This document shows, in pieces, positions 1 through 7,406 of a stretch of DNA of 12,489 nt. Where the stretch lies: positions 1 to 12,489 of the forward strand of contig JBILUQ010000103.1 in assembly GCA_044370935.1 (NCBI GenBank), written 5' to 3'. Position 1 is the stretch's first letter; every line of letters starts with the position of its first letter. The notes beneath the pieces are model-generated. The model was given only the letters and a program-made list of their open reading frames with translations, was not told where the DNA came from and searched no databases. This stretch comes from Chth-196 sp044370935 (GTDB lineage: Bacteria > Verrucomicrobiota > Verrucomicrobiia > Chthoniobacterales > Chthoniobacteraceae). The translations under genes were made by a program, and so were the position numbers.

Positions 1-2
1 TC

Positions 3-761
3 CTGCAGCCGAAAGGCGAGAACGACGTTTTGCGCATCACTAACGTCTCGGATCCAACAATTTCAATTTATCGTCCGGTTTCCCCGAACGGTACCGCCGT
101 AATGGTGTGTCCGGGCGGTGGATACGGGATTTTGGCGATCGAGCATGAGGGTACTCAGGTTTGTGATTGGCTGAACGGACTTGGGGTGACTGCGGTTCTT
201 TTGAAATACCGGGTGCCTGTTCGGCAGGCGGTGCCTGGGTACGAGCCGCTGCAGGACGCGCAGCGGGCGATGGCAATACTGAGAACCCGCAGCAAGGAGT
301 TTGGAATCGATCCGCAGCGCATCGGGATTCTGGGTTTTTCCGCAGGGGGGCACCTTGCTGTTATGACCGCGTTCCACGCCAAAGAACGCATGTATCGAAT
401 TGATTCCCAAATTGATATTGAAGATGTAGTCCCCAACTTTCTGATACCCGTCTACCCAGCCTACTTGGTCTCGAAGGACGACGCCTTCACTCTCCTCGGG
501 TTGTGCAAACCTGCGGCGGCGGCGCCACCCGCGTGTATTATTCACGCCCACGATGACAAGGGCACCACCAGTTCAAGTGCCAGCGCGCTTCTGTATTTGG
601 AATACAAGCGTTTGGGAATCCCGGCGGAGCTCCATATTTGCAGCAGTGGCGGGCATGGCTTCGGGATGCGCAAGTCAGGCAAACCGATCAACGATTGGCC
701 CGACCGGGTCGCCGAGTGGATGAAGGCCTCTGGCTGGCTGGATGGGCCGCGCAAGCCGTAG
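3..761 (+). CDS. alpha/beta hydrolase, BD-FAE / acetylxylan-esterase-like (5' end cut by window edge)
   Basis: This is a serine hydrolase of the alpha/beta fold, close to the esterase/lipase group (COG0657, BD-FAE-like) that deacetylates sugars or cleaves small esters; the substrate cannot be read from sequence. Counting from the TTG at 30, the oxyanion-hole region is PGGGYG (28-33), the nucleophile elbow is GFSAGGH with Ser104, the acid is one of Asp175/Asp176 in HAHDD, and the base is His209 in GGHGFG. All three triad positions are present, so the enzyme looks active. The frame stays open from TTG 30 back to base 3 with residues that continue the family's usual run before the RITNVSDPT stretch, so the true start and any signal peptide lie outside the window and TTG 30 is probably not the start. 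The class is well supported; the exact substrate is not. Confidence 0.85.
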   Translation: MQPKGENDVLRITNVSDPTISIYRPVSPNGTAVMVCPGGGYGILAIEHEGTQVCDWLNGLGVTAVLLKYRVPVRQAVPGYEPLQDAQRAMAILRTRSKEFGIDPQRIGILGFSAGGHLAVMTAFHAKERMYRIDSQIDIEDVVPNFLIPVYPAYLVSKDDAFTLLGLCKPAAAAPPACIIHAHDDKGTTSSSASALLYLEYKRLGIPAELHICSSGGHGFGMRKSGKPINDWPDRVAEWMKASGWLDGPRKP

Positions 762-878
762 GCTGCTGCGCATCGCCCCGTTTGCCAGAATATCTGGTCC
801 GTGCCAGACGGTTAATTTCCGCGCAGACTCGACATTTCAGGGATTCTGCGCGAGTGCTTTTGAAATCCTTTTATTTCT

Positions 879-1409
879 ATGGAATTGAGTGAAGAGCAGA
901 AAAAAACAGTCGCAGTCTGGATTGCCGAGGGGTTGAAGCTGTCGGAAATTCAGGAGCGCATGGGCGATTTGTGGGGCATGAGAATCACCTACATGGAGGC
1001 TCGTTTTCTGGTGGATGACCTCAAGCTGATGCCGAAGGACCCCGAGCCACCTGCGCAGCCAGCCTCCGATCTTGCAAGCTCCGGTGCCTCCGGGGCTGAC
1101 GCTGATGGCGCCATGGACCCTCTTTCGGAGGATCATCCCGGAGATCCCGCATTAGCAGGCGACGCCGATGGGGGGGAAGGGCCAAAGTCCGCCGGTGGCG
1201 TGACGGTTAAAGTCGACACCATTACACGGCCGGGAGCGATGGTGAGCGGTAGCGCAGGCTTTTCCGATGGGCAGACGGTGCAGTGGCACATAGACCAATT
1301 CGGACGGATGGGGATGGTTCCTCCATCTCCAGGCTACCGTCCTCCGGCCGAGGATATACCGAAATTCCAGATGCTTCTGGACCAGCAGTTGTCCCGCATG
1401 GGGATGTAG
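879..1409 (+). CDS. uncharacterised protein: N-terminal HTH-like region, acidic/Pro-Ala-Gly linker, conserved C-terminal tail
   Basis: The function is unknown. The protein has 176 residues in three visible parts. Residues 4-50 are helical, with a sequence (GLKLSEIQERMGD, then ITYMEARFLVDDLKL) that looks like a small helix-turn-helix DNA-binding unit. Residues 51-105 are a low-complexity linker rich in Pro, Ala, Gly, Ser and Asp. Residues 106-176 form a compact tail with VSGSAGFSDGQTVQWHIDQF, then GRMG, GYRPPAEDI and FQ; such a glycine- and aromatic-containing pattern suggests a small beta domain. I associate this architecture with conserved hypothetical proteins of Verrucomicrobiota, from memory only. 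There is no signal peptide, so it is probably cytoplasmic. The ATG has no recognisable Shine-Dalgarno. The next small gene begins 45 bp after the stop and may be cotranscribed. DNA binding is an inference. Confidence 0.75.
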   Translation: MELSEEQKKTVAVWIAEGLKLSEIQERMGDLWGMRITYMEARFLVDDLKLMPKDPEPPAQPASDLASSGASGADADGAMDPLSEDHPGDPALAGDADGGEGPKSAGGVTVKVDTITRPGAMVSGSAGFSDGQTVQWHIDQFGRMGMVPPSPGYRPPAEDIPKFQMLLDQQLSRMGM

Positions 1410-1454
1410 TTCCGACGGTTGTGTATTCCATCCATCAGATTTCTTCAACGGCTC

Positions 1455-1739
1455 ATGGAAAAAAGAGAATGGGGTTGGGAACTCGTGCGGATCGGGATCG
1501 GGATCGCGTTGGTTGCGGGTTGCGGCCGAGTAATTTGGAACAGGAGCATCGCGCCTTTTGTTGAAAAAGGGCTGGGTCCTTCAGAGGCTTTTCGGGAGAT
1601 TCGTTTAGGGTTCTACAAGCAGTCTTTTGAGAAGCGTAAGGAGGAGATGAAGCGGGAAACTCAGGCCGCAAAAGAAGCGGTTAAAAAGATGCCGCCTTCG
1701 GAGTCCGAGGCCCGTGAAAAGCCGGATTCCTCAAAGTAA
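1455..1739 (+). CDS. small membrane-anchored or lipoprotein-like protein of unknown function
   Basis: I do not recognise this 94-residue protein. It has a charged N-terminus (MEKREWGWELVR), a hydrophobic stretch at about residues 13-28, and then a charged, Lys/Glu-rich C-terminal half (about 54-94) predicted to be helical and possibly coiled. The hydrophobic stretch contains VAGC (residues 20-23), which fits the lipobox consensus, so Cys23 could be lipidated; otherwise it is a single inner-membrane anchor. I chose ATG 1455. An in-frame TTG at 1419 would add 12 residues and start only 10 bp after the upstream stop. Neither start has a good ribosome binding site. It follows the HTH-like gene in the same direction, which suggests a shared transcript. 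The 143 bp that follow contain a promoter-like sequence for the next gene. Confidence 0.65.
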   Translation: MEKREWGWELVRIGIGIALVAGCGRVIWNRSIAPFVEKGLGPSEAFREIRLGFYKQSFEKRKEEMKRETQAAKEAVKKMPPSESEAREKPDSSK

Positions 1740-1791
1740 TATTTTCTAGCAGGGCATTACAAAATCCTTACAAAATGGCTTCGCGCGGTCA

Positions 1792-1820
1792 TTGACTCGG
1801 ATCTGCGGCAGTCCTAGCCT
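1792..1820 (+). promoter_or_regulatory. sigma-70-type promoter candidate for the lipoprotein gene
   Basis: TTGACT (1792-1797) matches the -35 consensus at five of six positions and is followed, after 17 bp, by TAGCCT (1815-1820), a weak -10. An A-rich stretch, AAAATCCTTACAAAA, lies about 20-30 bp upstream of the -35 box, where an UP element would sit. The start point would fall near 1827, giving a leader of about 55 nt. The same arrangement precedes the sigma-factor gene at 7359-7387. Confidence 0.45.
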
Positions 1821-1882
1821 CCTGAAAGAGATCGTGAGGACTCACCCCAGACTTGGATTGTAAATAAAACCCCCGTTACTCC

Positions 1883-2260
1883 ATGTCCCATCCATTAGCC
1901 GAAAGAACCGTGAATTGGTTGAAACACTTCGCTGTGGTCGCTTCCTGCCTGCTCACCTTGTCTTGCGAAAAAGAGCACAAAACGGAAGACGTGGCTTCTC
2001 CCAAACAGATGCAGGAAACTCTGGAGAAGTCTGTGCCTAAAGGTACGGCGCTGGAAACGGCGAAGGTCTTTATGGAGGGCGAGGGGTTCGTTTGTGAAGA
2101 TATTAAGGGCGGTACGTGGAAGGGCAGAAAGGGGTTGAATTTTTTGCAATGTAAGCGCGAGGATGGACAGATGATCAAACGCCGCTGGGAAGTTGCGCTC
2201 ATGCATGACGGTAAAACCGTGTCAGCTATGGAGATGCGCACTGCGTTGGTTTACCCGTGA
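1883..2260 (+). CDS. putative lipoprotein, two-cysteine small domain, function unknown
   Basis: This 125-residue protein has a type II-like signal: a hydrophobic segment (FAVVASCLLTLSC, residues 16-28) that ends in Cys28 followed by charged residues. Cys28 (TLSC) is placed best for lipidation although the lipobox is imperfect; VASC at 19-22 is a better consensus but the preceding core is short. The mature part contains a pattern I read as one small alpha/beta domain: a helix around GTALETAKVFMEGEGF, Cys71 (FVCEDI), Cys90 (FLQCKRED), RRWEVAL and a final strand around MEMRTALVYP. This resembles small BamE/SmpA-like lipoprotein folds, but that is only a resemblance. Cys71 and Cys90 could form a disulfide in the periplasm. 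The gene converges on mfd, whose stop lies 35 bp away. No known function is assigned. Confidence 0.7.
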   Translation: MSHPLAERTVNWLKHFAVVASCLLTLSCEKEHKTEDVASPKQMQETLEKSVPKGTALETAKVFMEGEGFVCEDIKGGTWKGRKGLNFLQCKREDGQMIKRRWEVALMHDGKTVSAMEMRTALVYP

Positions 2261-2294
2261 TTTGCCGGCAGTGACTGTTTCGCGCCAATTCGCG

Positions 2295-5200
2295 TTACAT
2301 TCCTTGAATCAGGGAGAGCAGCCGTTTGAGTCGATCGGTTGGGGAGCAGTCTGGCCCTAATCTTGGAAAGCGGTTTCCGACTAGAATCCAATCCCCGCCT
2401 CGCTGAAGCATCACTTTCTCCTGCTTTACTTCAACGGAATGTAGTTTTCGTTTTGCGGCGCAGAGTTTGATTGCTGCGAGGGTGAGTAAATTTTCGACAG
2501 CGTTGGGCGGGCGCGATCCGAAGCGGTCCCGCCACTCGGCCGAGAGTGATTCGAGTTCGGTGTCGGATGCAACGCTCGATAGCGAACGATAGGCCGCGAT
2601 GCGCGTTTGTGAGTCGCTGATGTAGGCGAGGGGAAGAAAGGCCGGCGCTTTTTGTTTTGGATCTGCCTGGGTAAAGTCAATCTCGCGGGTGCAGACAAAA
2701 TCGATGCTGAGGTTGCTTTGAAACAGTTCATCCACGGCCTCTCCCTTGTGCTTGGCGATGGCCTGCCGAAGCATGGAGCAGTACAGGTCAAACCCAATTG
2801 CAATCACATGGCCGCTTTGCTGGGTGCCAAGGATGTTGCCTGCCCCGCGGATCTCCAGATCGCGAAGCGCAATTTTGAAGCCCGCTCCAAGAGAGGAGTA
2901 TTGCTTGATTGCGTTGATCCTTTTTCGTGCCTCCCCCATGGCAAGCATCGAAGGTGGCAGCAGCAGATATGCGTATGCCTTGTGATCGCTCCGGCCCACG
3001 CGTCCGCGAAGCTGATACAGGTCGGCCAGTCCAAAGCGGTCTGCACGGTCAATCAGGATTGTGTTGGCATTGGGAATGTCCAATCCGCTTTCGATAATCG
3101 TTGTCGAAATCAGCACGTCTGCTTTTCCGCAAACAAAAGTGTGCATGACTTCCTCTAGCTCTTCCTCGTCCATGCGGCCGTGACCGATGAGGATGCGTGC
3201 TTTTGGGATAAGCTCTTGGATCCTGCTTTTGACCCGCTCGATGCTTTCGATTCGGTTGTGTAAAAAGTAAACCTGTCCGCCGCGCGCCATCTCGCGTTGG
3301 ATGGCATCTCGAATGAGGCGCTCGTCGTATGGGCAAACAAACGTTTCCACCGGCACACGATTTGGCGGGGGTGTCTCCAAAGTGCTCATGTCTTTTGCGC
3401 CCATGAGTGACATATAGAGGGTGCGTGGAATCGGAGTCGCCGAAAGGGTGAGCAGGTCGACAAGCCTGAATCGCTCTTTGAGGCGCTCTTTGTGAAGCAC
3501 TCCAAAGCGCTGTTCCTCGTCGATCACCACCAACCCGAGGTCTTTGAACTGCAGCTGTGAGGAGAGAATCCGGTGCGTACCAATGACAATATCCACGGAG
3601 CCATTCTCGAGTCCCTGCACGGTCGCGCGTTGTTCACTTGCCGAGCGGAATCGGGATAGCATTTCCACCGAGACAGGGAATGCGCTCATTCGTTCGCGGA
3701 AATTTCGGTAATGCTGCTCAGCTAGTACGGTTGTGGGAACAAGCATGGCGACCTGCTTTCCTCCCATGACAGCCTTGAACGCTGCGCGAATGGCCACCTC
3801 TGTTTTACCGAAGCCGACATCTCCGCAGATCAGCCGGTCCATCGGGCGTTCCGACTCCATGTCCTCCTTGGTTTCGGCGATGGCGGTGAGCTGATCCGGA
3901 GTTTCGGTGTAGGGGAACGCGGCTTCAAACTCTGACACCCAGTGCGAGTCCGCAGGAAAGGCGTACCCTTTGTTCGTATTTCGCTCGGCGTTGAGTGCCA
4001 GCAGTCGCGCCGCGTAGTTGAAAACCGCTTTTTCGGCGCTTTTCCGGGCACGGTCCCATTTGCCGTCGCCCATCACGCTGAGGGGCGGATTCTTTCGGCC
4101 AATCCCCACGTAGCGGGAGATCATTCCGCTTTGCTCTAGTGGCACGTAAAGTTTGGCCTGGTTCGCAAAACTGAGAACGATCACCTGTTCGGTGCCCTCG
4201 TCCCTTGGCATGTCTCGTAATTCCTCAAAGCGAGCGATTCCGTGTTCGAGATGGACCACGAGTTCGCCTTCGATGAGTTCCGAAAAATCAATCTTTGAGA
4301 GGTGGATGTTCTCCGCGACCGAACGTCTGCGTGAGAGCGGGCTGCGCGAGGAGGAGCCGAGAAGATCCGCTGCGCTCAGCGCGGCGATTTTAGCGTTTGG
4401 GCATGTGAATCCTCCTGCTAAAAATTCTTGCCGCCATGCAATGGAGTCAGCCTGTTCGCTCGGAATGAGCTCATGCAAGCGCTCTGATTCGCCCTCGTTG
4501 AGGCAGAATAAAAAAATAGTCCACCCATCTCGGTGCCACTCGGAGAGCTGCGTGAAGAAGCGCTCCCGCTTGCGTTCATCAACGATAAAGTCGCCGGCGT
4601 TGAACTGGCTCAGGCCTGTTTCAAAACAAGCTGTCTCGTAGCTCTCAGGCTTCCCGTCCGTCTCAGGTGTCCCGCCTTGCAAGAGCCAGAAAACCGACGC
4701 TCCCTGAATCTCTTGGGGCGTTTCACGGCAGAAGGACTCGCTGTCTTTTTCATGGGCATCGCTAAAAACGACGCGGTCGGCGCTGGTGATCAAAGTGGAA
4801 AGAGCGCAGTTGTCCTCGAGAGAAGATGCGGTGCTTTGGATGCAGCAGCTTGACAGTTTTTCAACCGACATTTGCGCGTCCAAATCAAACCCGCGAATGG
4901 ATTCCACCTCGTCGCCGAAAAATTCCAAGCGCACCGGACGCGCCTCTTGAAAACTGAAGACGTCCACGATTCCGCCGCGCACAGCGACCTGTCCCCGCTC
5001 GGAGATCTGTGTCACTGTTTCATATCCCCGCTTGTTAAGTTCGCTAAGCAGTACATCGCGCTCCACAGTCTCGCCTGTACGGATGGTCTTGCTGTTTGCA
5101 ATGATTCGGGCGGGATTGACTATCGTGCCGAAAAATGACGCTCGCGTAAGCACGACGCACTCGGTTCCCGGGGCGTCCGCAGCCGGTACCGCAAGTTGCT

Positions 5201-5528
5201 CAAGCACCCGCAAGCGTTCGGCGGTCGCTGCTGGGTCTGGTAGCGCGCCCTCGATCGGGGCTGTCGGTTCATCCGGAAGGAACAAGGGACTCCTGAGCCA
5301 CTGCTCCATGCTTGGATATATTTTCTCTTGGACACTCGAATTTGGATAAACCACCCAGGTTCGGCCGTGGTCGCCGAGCGCAATCGCGGATGCAATCGGT
5401 GCGTGGGCGGCCGATGTGAGGTTCTGCAGGATGATTGGGGCACCCCGTTTCCGCCTCTTTGCGTTGATTTCTCTGTATAGGCAGGCTGATTCCGCGAGAC
5501 GTTTGGGAAGAGAGTCGGTTTCGGCCAT
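2295..5528 (-). CDS. mfd: transcription-repair coupling factor Mfd
   Basis: Mfd is an ATP-driven DNA translocase that removes RNA polymerase stalled at lesions and recruits UvrA for nucleotide excision repair. The 1077-residue product has the usual domain order and is slightly shorter than the E. coli protein (1148). Residues 1 to about 320 are the UvrB-like region with the UvrA contact surface (GGIVDVF at 185-191). About 420-480 is the RNA-polymerase-interacting domain (HLEHGIARF, then LYVPLEQ). Helicase motifs follow: Walker A GDVGFGKTE (569-577), the DEEQ box (670-673), SATPIPR (696-702), ESGLDIPN (813-820) and QLRGRVGR (839-846). The TRG region RDLEIRGAGNILG is at 889-901, and about 960-1077 is the C-terminal regulatory domain. 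All catalytic motifs are intact. The ATG at 5528 has no clear Shine-Dalgarno. It is transcribed toward the lipoprotein gene and away from the TIGR04073 gene. Confidence 0.98.
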   Translation of the reverse strand: MAETDSLPKRLAESACLYREINAKRRKRGAPIILQNLTSAAHAPIASAIALGDHGRTWVVYPNSSVQEKIYPSMEQWLRSPLFLPDEPTAPIEGALPDPAATAERLRVLEQLAVPAADAPGTECVVLTRASFFGTIVNPARIIANSKTIRTGETVERDVLLSELNKRGYETVTQISERGQVAVRGGIVDVFSFQEARPVRLEFFGDEVESIRGFDLDAQMSVEKLSSCCIQSTASSLEDNCALSTLITSADRVVFSDAHEKDSESFCRETPQEIQGASVFWLLQGGTPETDGKPESYETACFETGLSQFNAGDFIVDERKRERFFTQLSEWHRDGWTIFLFCLNEGESERLHELIPSEQADSIAWRQEFLAGGFTCPNAKIAALSAADLLGSSSRSPLSRRRSVAENIHLSKIDFSELIEGELVVHLEHGIARFEELRDMPRDEGTEQVIVLSFANQAKLYVPLEQSGMISRYVGIGRKNPPLSVMGDGKWDRARKSAEKAVFNYAARLLALNAERNTNKGYAFPADSHWVSEFEAAFPYTETPDQLTAIAETKEDMESERPMDRLICGDVGFGKTEVAIRAAFKAVMGGKQVAMLVPTTVLAEQHYRNFRERMSAFPVSVEMLSRFRSASEQRATVQGLENGSVDIVIGTHRILSSQLQFKDLGLVVIDEEQRFGVLHKERLKERFRLVDLLTLSATPIPRTLYMSLMGAKDMSTLETPPPNRVPVETFVCPYDERLIRDAIQREMARGGQVYFLHNRIESIERVKSRIQELIPKARILIGHGRMDEEELEEVMHTFVCGKADVLISTTIIESGLDIPNANTILIDRADRFGLADLYQLRGRVGRSDHKAYAYLLLPPSMLAMGEARKRINAIKQYSSLGAGFKIALRDLEIRGAGNILGTQQSGHVIAIGFDLYCSMLRQAIAKHKGEAVDELFQSNLSIDFVCTREIDFTQADPKQKAPAFLPLAYISDSQTRIAAYRSLSSVASDTELESLSAEWRDRFGSRPPNAVENLLTLAAIKLCAAKRKLHSVEVKQEKVMLQRGGDWILVGNRFPRLGPDCSPTDRLKRLLSLIQGM

Positions 5529-5676
5529 GAAAAGTTTAAGTGCCGTACAGCCTTTTGGAAAACCTCAGGGCGAGTGGTCTAGTGGGGGTGGAGAGGGTTT
5601 GGATTCGAGTAAGTCGGCCGGTCCAACCAACTAAGGCGGGGGTTTTTTATACTTCCACAAACTGGCCCAAGAATGT

Positions 5677-5681
5677 AGGAG
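5677..5681 (+). promoter_or_regulatory. strong Shine-Dalgarno in front of the TIGR04073 gene
   Basis: AGGAG ends 6 bp before the ATG at 5688. It is the only good ribosome binding site I could find among the genes in this window, and it fixes the start of the secreted protein. Confidence 0.7.
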
Positions 5682-5687
5682 ATTCAC

Positions 5688-6158
5688 ATGGACTCCCCAA
5701 TCCGTCTTTCGAACGCGCCGTTCGGTTTCCGTTCCTTTCTAACCGTGCTCCTCGCGGCGGTTTGTCTTATCGGGTCTCACGGATTCGCGGACATTCAAGA
5801 TCCGCCTATGAACGACCAGGGGCCTATCAGAAAATTGAGCCGCGGATTGGCGAATCTTTTAGGAGGATCGACAGAGGTTTTTGTGACTTGGGATGCCAAG
5901 AACTCAGGGCAGGGAAACAGCGCTGCGGCTTTTCATGGGGTGGTGGACGGCGTTTGGAGAACGTTGATGCGCATGGGCGCGGGGTTCTACGAGGTGGTGA
6001 CTTTCCCAGTCCCGACCACACGTGGATCCTACGCATCCCCGCTCCTTTCCTGCGCGCCGTGGGTGAACAACGGGTATGAGGAATTTCCTCCCGAGCTCGG
6101 TTTTGAATCAAGATTCCCCTACACGCGGATCATCGCCCACCAGTCCCGGGTGCCGTGA
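5688..6158 (+). CDS. exosortase-system-associated protein, TIGR04073 family
   Basis: This is an exported protein of 156 residues that fits the TIGR04073 family, known from Verrucomicrobiota, Lentisphaerota and similar genomes that carry exosortase/PEP-CTERM sorting; its biochemical role is unknown. The N-terminus has Arg residues at 6 and 15, a hydrophobic core (FLTVLLAAVCLIG) and a likely signal peptidase I site after GFA (about residue 34). The core motifs are RKLSRGLANLLGG with STEVF shortly after, then a GVVDGVWRTLMRMGAGFYEV stretch and TFPVP (about 47-110). The last 45 residues are less typical. I see no PEP-CTERM tail on the protein itself, which the family also lacks. An excellent Shine-Dalgarno precedes the ATG. 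The stop overlaps the GTG of the methyltransferase gene (GTGA). Confidence 0.8.
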   Translation: MDSPIRLSNAPFGFRSFLTVLLAAVCLIGSHGFADIQDPPMNDQGPIRKLSRGLANLLGGSTEVFVTWDAKNSGQGNSAAAFHGVVDGVWRTLMRMGAGFYEVVTFPVPTTRGSYASPLLSCAPWVNNGYEEFPPELGFESRFPYTRIIAHQSRVP

Positions 6159-7309
6159 GGGTTGGCAAGCGCCGGGGATCTGATCCTGCAGAACAGCCTG
6201 CGATTGACGCCAAGATTGCCGGGGGAGGGTTGAAGGGCGTCCACAGACCTGAAATGGTGGAGTTGCAGCTCGAAGACGTAGCCTACGGGGGAGCAGGGGT
6301 TGGAAGGTCGGCCGGCAAGGTTCATTTTGTGCCGTTTACGATGCCGGGCGAGCGGGTGCTTGCTGAGGTTTTTTCTGAGAAAAAGCGGTTTTCCGAGGGC
6401 CGGTTAGCCGAGATTTTGGAGGCGTCCCCGGAAAGGATCCAGCCCAAGTGCGAGTACTTCGGTGTCTGCGGCGGCTGCGCTTACCAGCACGTGCCCTACG
6501 CGTTACAGCTGCGGTGGAAGCAGTCGCAGGTTCGCAGCCTGTTTGAGCGTATCGGCGGGATTCCTGATGCCCCGGTTGAGGAGGTGGTTCCTTCACCGCT
6601 GGAATGGAACTACCGCAACCGCATCCGCTTGCATGTGGGTGAGGGGCGGATCGGTTTTTTCGCGAAGTACGGACGCAGCGTTGTTGATATACATCGTTGT
6701 GAAATCGCCGACGAATCATTGAACCTGAGGCTTGCCGCACTGCGGAAATCTCGTCTGAGAGACGGCGAGGTGTTGCTCGACGAGCGGATGGATAAGCGGT
6801 TTTTTGAGCAGACAAACAGTGCTGCGGCTGAGCAGCTTGTTGCGATCGTCGTGCGTCTTTTGGCGCCGGGAGCAACGGTTCTCGTGGATGCCTATTGCGG
6901 CGCAGGATTTTTCGGGCACCGGCTTGCGAATCGGTTTTCTAAAGTGGTTGGAATCGAGTCGAATCGAGCCGCCGTGGCCGAGGCAGTCCGAGCAGCCGGG
7001 CCGGCCGAGCAGTATGTTTGCGGGGACGTCGCATCGGAACTCAGTCGTATATTGGATTTGCATCAGCAAGAGGGGGTTGTGCTGCTTCTTGATCCTCCTG
7101 CATCCGGGCTGGGGCAGGGCGTTGCGGGCATCCTGGGACACCGGGCGGTGCGGCAGATTATTTATGTTTCGTGCGATCCAGCGACGCAGGCGCGGGATGT
7201 TAAGGAGCTTTTAGCAAAGGGCTATCGGATGGAGACGGTGGTTCCCCTTGATATGTTTCCTCAGACTGCTGATGTCGAGGTTGTTACAAGTATTTTGCCC
7301 TCGTGCTGA
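6155..7309 (+). CDS. 23S rRNA/tRNA (uracil-5-)-methyltransferase, TrmA/RlmD family
   Basis: This enzyme transfers a methyl group from S-adenosylmethionine to C5 of a uridine in RNA. Numbered from GTG 6155 (384 residues), a TRAM RNA-binding domain spans about 34-92 (LEDVAYGGAGVGR, FTMPGERV). An iron-sulfur set follows: Cys99, Cys105 and Cys108 (CX5CX2C) with Cys182 in HRCEIAD. Then come FFEQTN (217-222), the SAM motif DAYCGAGFFG (245-254), DPPASG (313-318), the catalytic Cys340 in SCDPATQARD, and the general base Glu375 in FPQTADVE. The cluster ligands favour an RlmD-like enzyme over TrmA, but the target uridine cannot be told. In the last motif the usual His before Val-Glu is Asp. The GTG overlaps the preceding stop by 4 bp, compatible with translational coupling; ATG 6254 (MVELQLEDVAYGG) is a credible alternative start that gives a more usual N-terminus. 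Confidence 0.93.
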   Translation: MRVGKRRGSDPAEQPAIDAKIAGGGLKGVHRPEMVELQLEDVAYGGAGVGRSAGKVHFVPFTMPGERVLAEVFSEKKRFSEGRLAEILEASPERIQPKCEYFGVCGGCAYQHVPYALQLRWKQSQVRSLFERIGGIPDAPVEEVVPSPLEWNYRNRIRLHVGEGRIGFFAKYGRSVVDIHRCEIADESLNLRLAALRKSRLRDGEVLLDERMDKRFFEQTNSAAAEQLVAIVVRLLAPGATVLVDAYCGAGFFGHRLANRFSKVVGIESNRAAVAEAVRAAGPAEQYVCGDVASELSRILDLHQQEGVVLLLDPPASGLGQGVAGILGHRAVRQIIYVSCDPATQARDVKELLAKGYRMETVVPLDMFPQTADVEVVTSILPSC

Positions 7310-7358
7310 CTGGGGGCTCCGCAGTTTGTGAAAAATCCTACAAATACCCCAAGAAAGG

Positions 7359-7387
7359 GTGACCCGCCGGGTTAGCTAAGTTAGAGT
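7359..7387 (+). promoter_or_regulatory. promoter candidate for the ECF sigma / anti-sigma operon
   Basis: GTGACC (7359-7364) and TAGAGT (7382-7387) are 17 bp apart and repeat the layout of the promoter candidate at 1792-1820, including an upstream A-rich element (AAAATCCTACAAAT, from 7332). The start point would be near 7394, only about 13 nt before the ATG, so the message would have almost no leader. The spacer holds an 11-bp perfect palindrome, ACCCGCCGGGT (7362-7372), which could be an operator, although palindromes of this size are expected by chance in 12 kb. Confidence 0.4.
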
Positions 7388-7406
7388 TCCCCAAACCTCC
7401 CAGACT

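Noticed and set aside
63..551. Open frame of 162 codons on the minus strand inside the hydrolase gene
   Set aside because: It lies fully opposite the clear alpha/beta hydrolase frame and its Arg/His-rich translation resembles no protein; it is a shadow of the sense codons.
784..812. Overlapping CCAG/CTGG/CCAG inverted repeats after the hydrolase gene
   Set aside because: Stems are only four bp and no T-run follows, so neither a terminator nor an operator can be supported.
2261..2294. CGCG-AATTGG-CGCG hairpin between the lipoprotein gene and mfd
   Set aside because: A four-bp stem without a T-run is too weak to call a terminator for either gene.
4153..4641. Open frame of 162 codons on the plus strand inside mfd
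   Set aside because: It is antisense to the well-conserved mfd coding sequence and has no domain or ribosome binding site.
5540..6079. Open frame of 179 codons overlapping the TIGR04073 gene
   Set aside because: The overlapping frame at 5688 has a signal peptide, a strong Shine-Dalgarno and family motifs, while this one has none.
6336..6875. Open frame of 179 codons antisense to the methyltransferase
   Set aside because: Its composition (Arg, Ala, Pro, Ser) is that expected from antisense of high-GC coding sequence, and the sense gene is certain.
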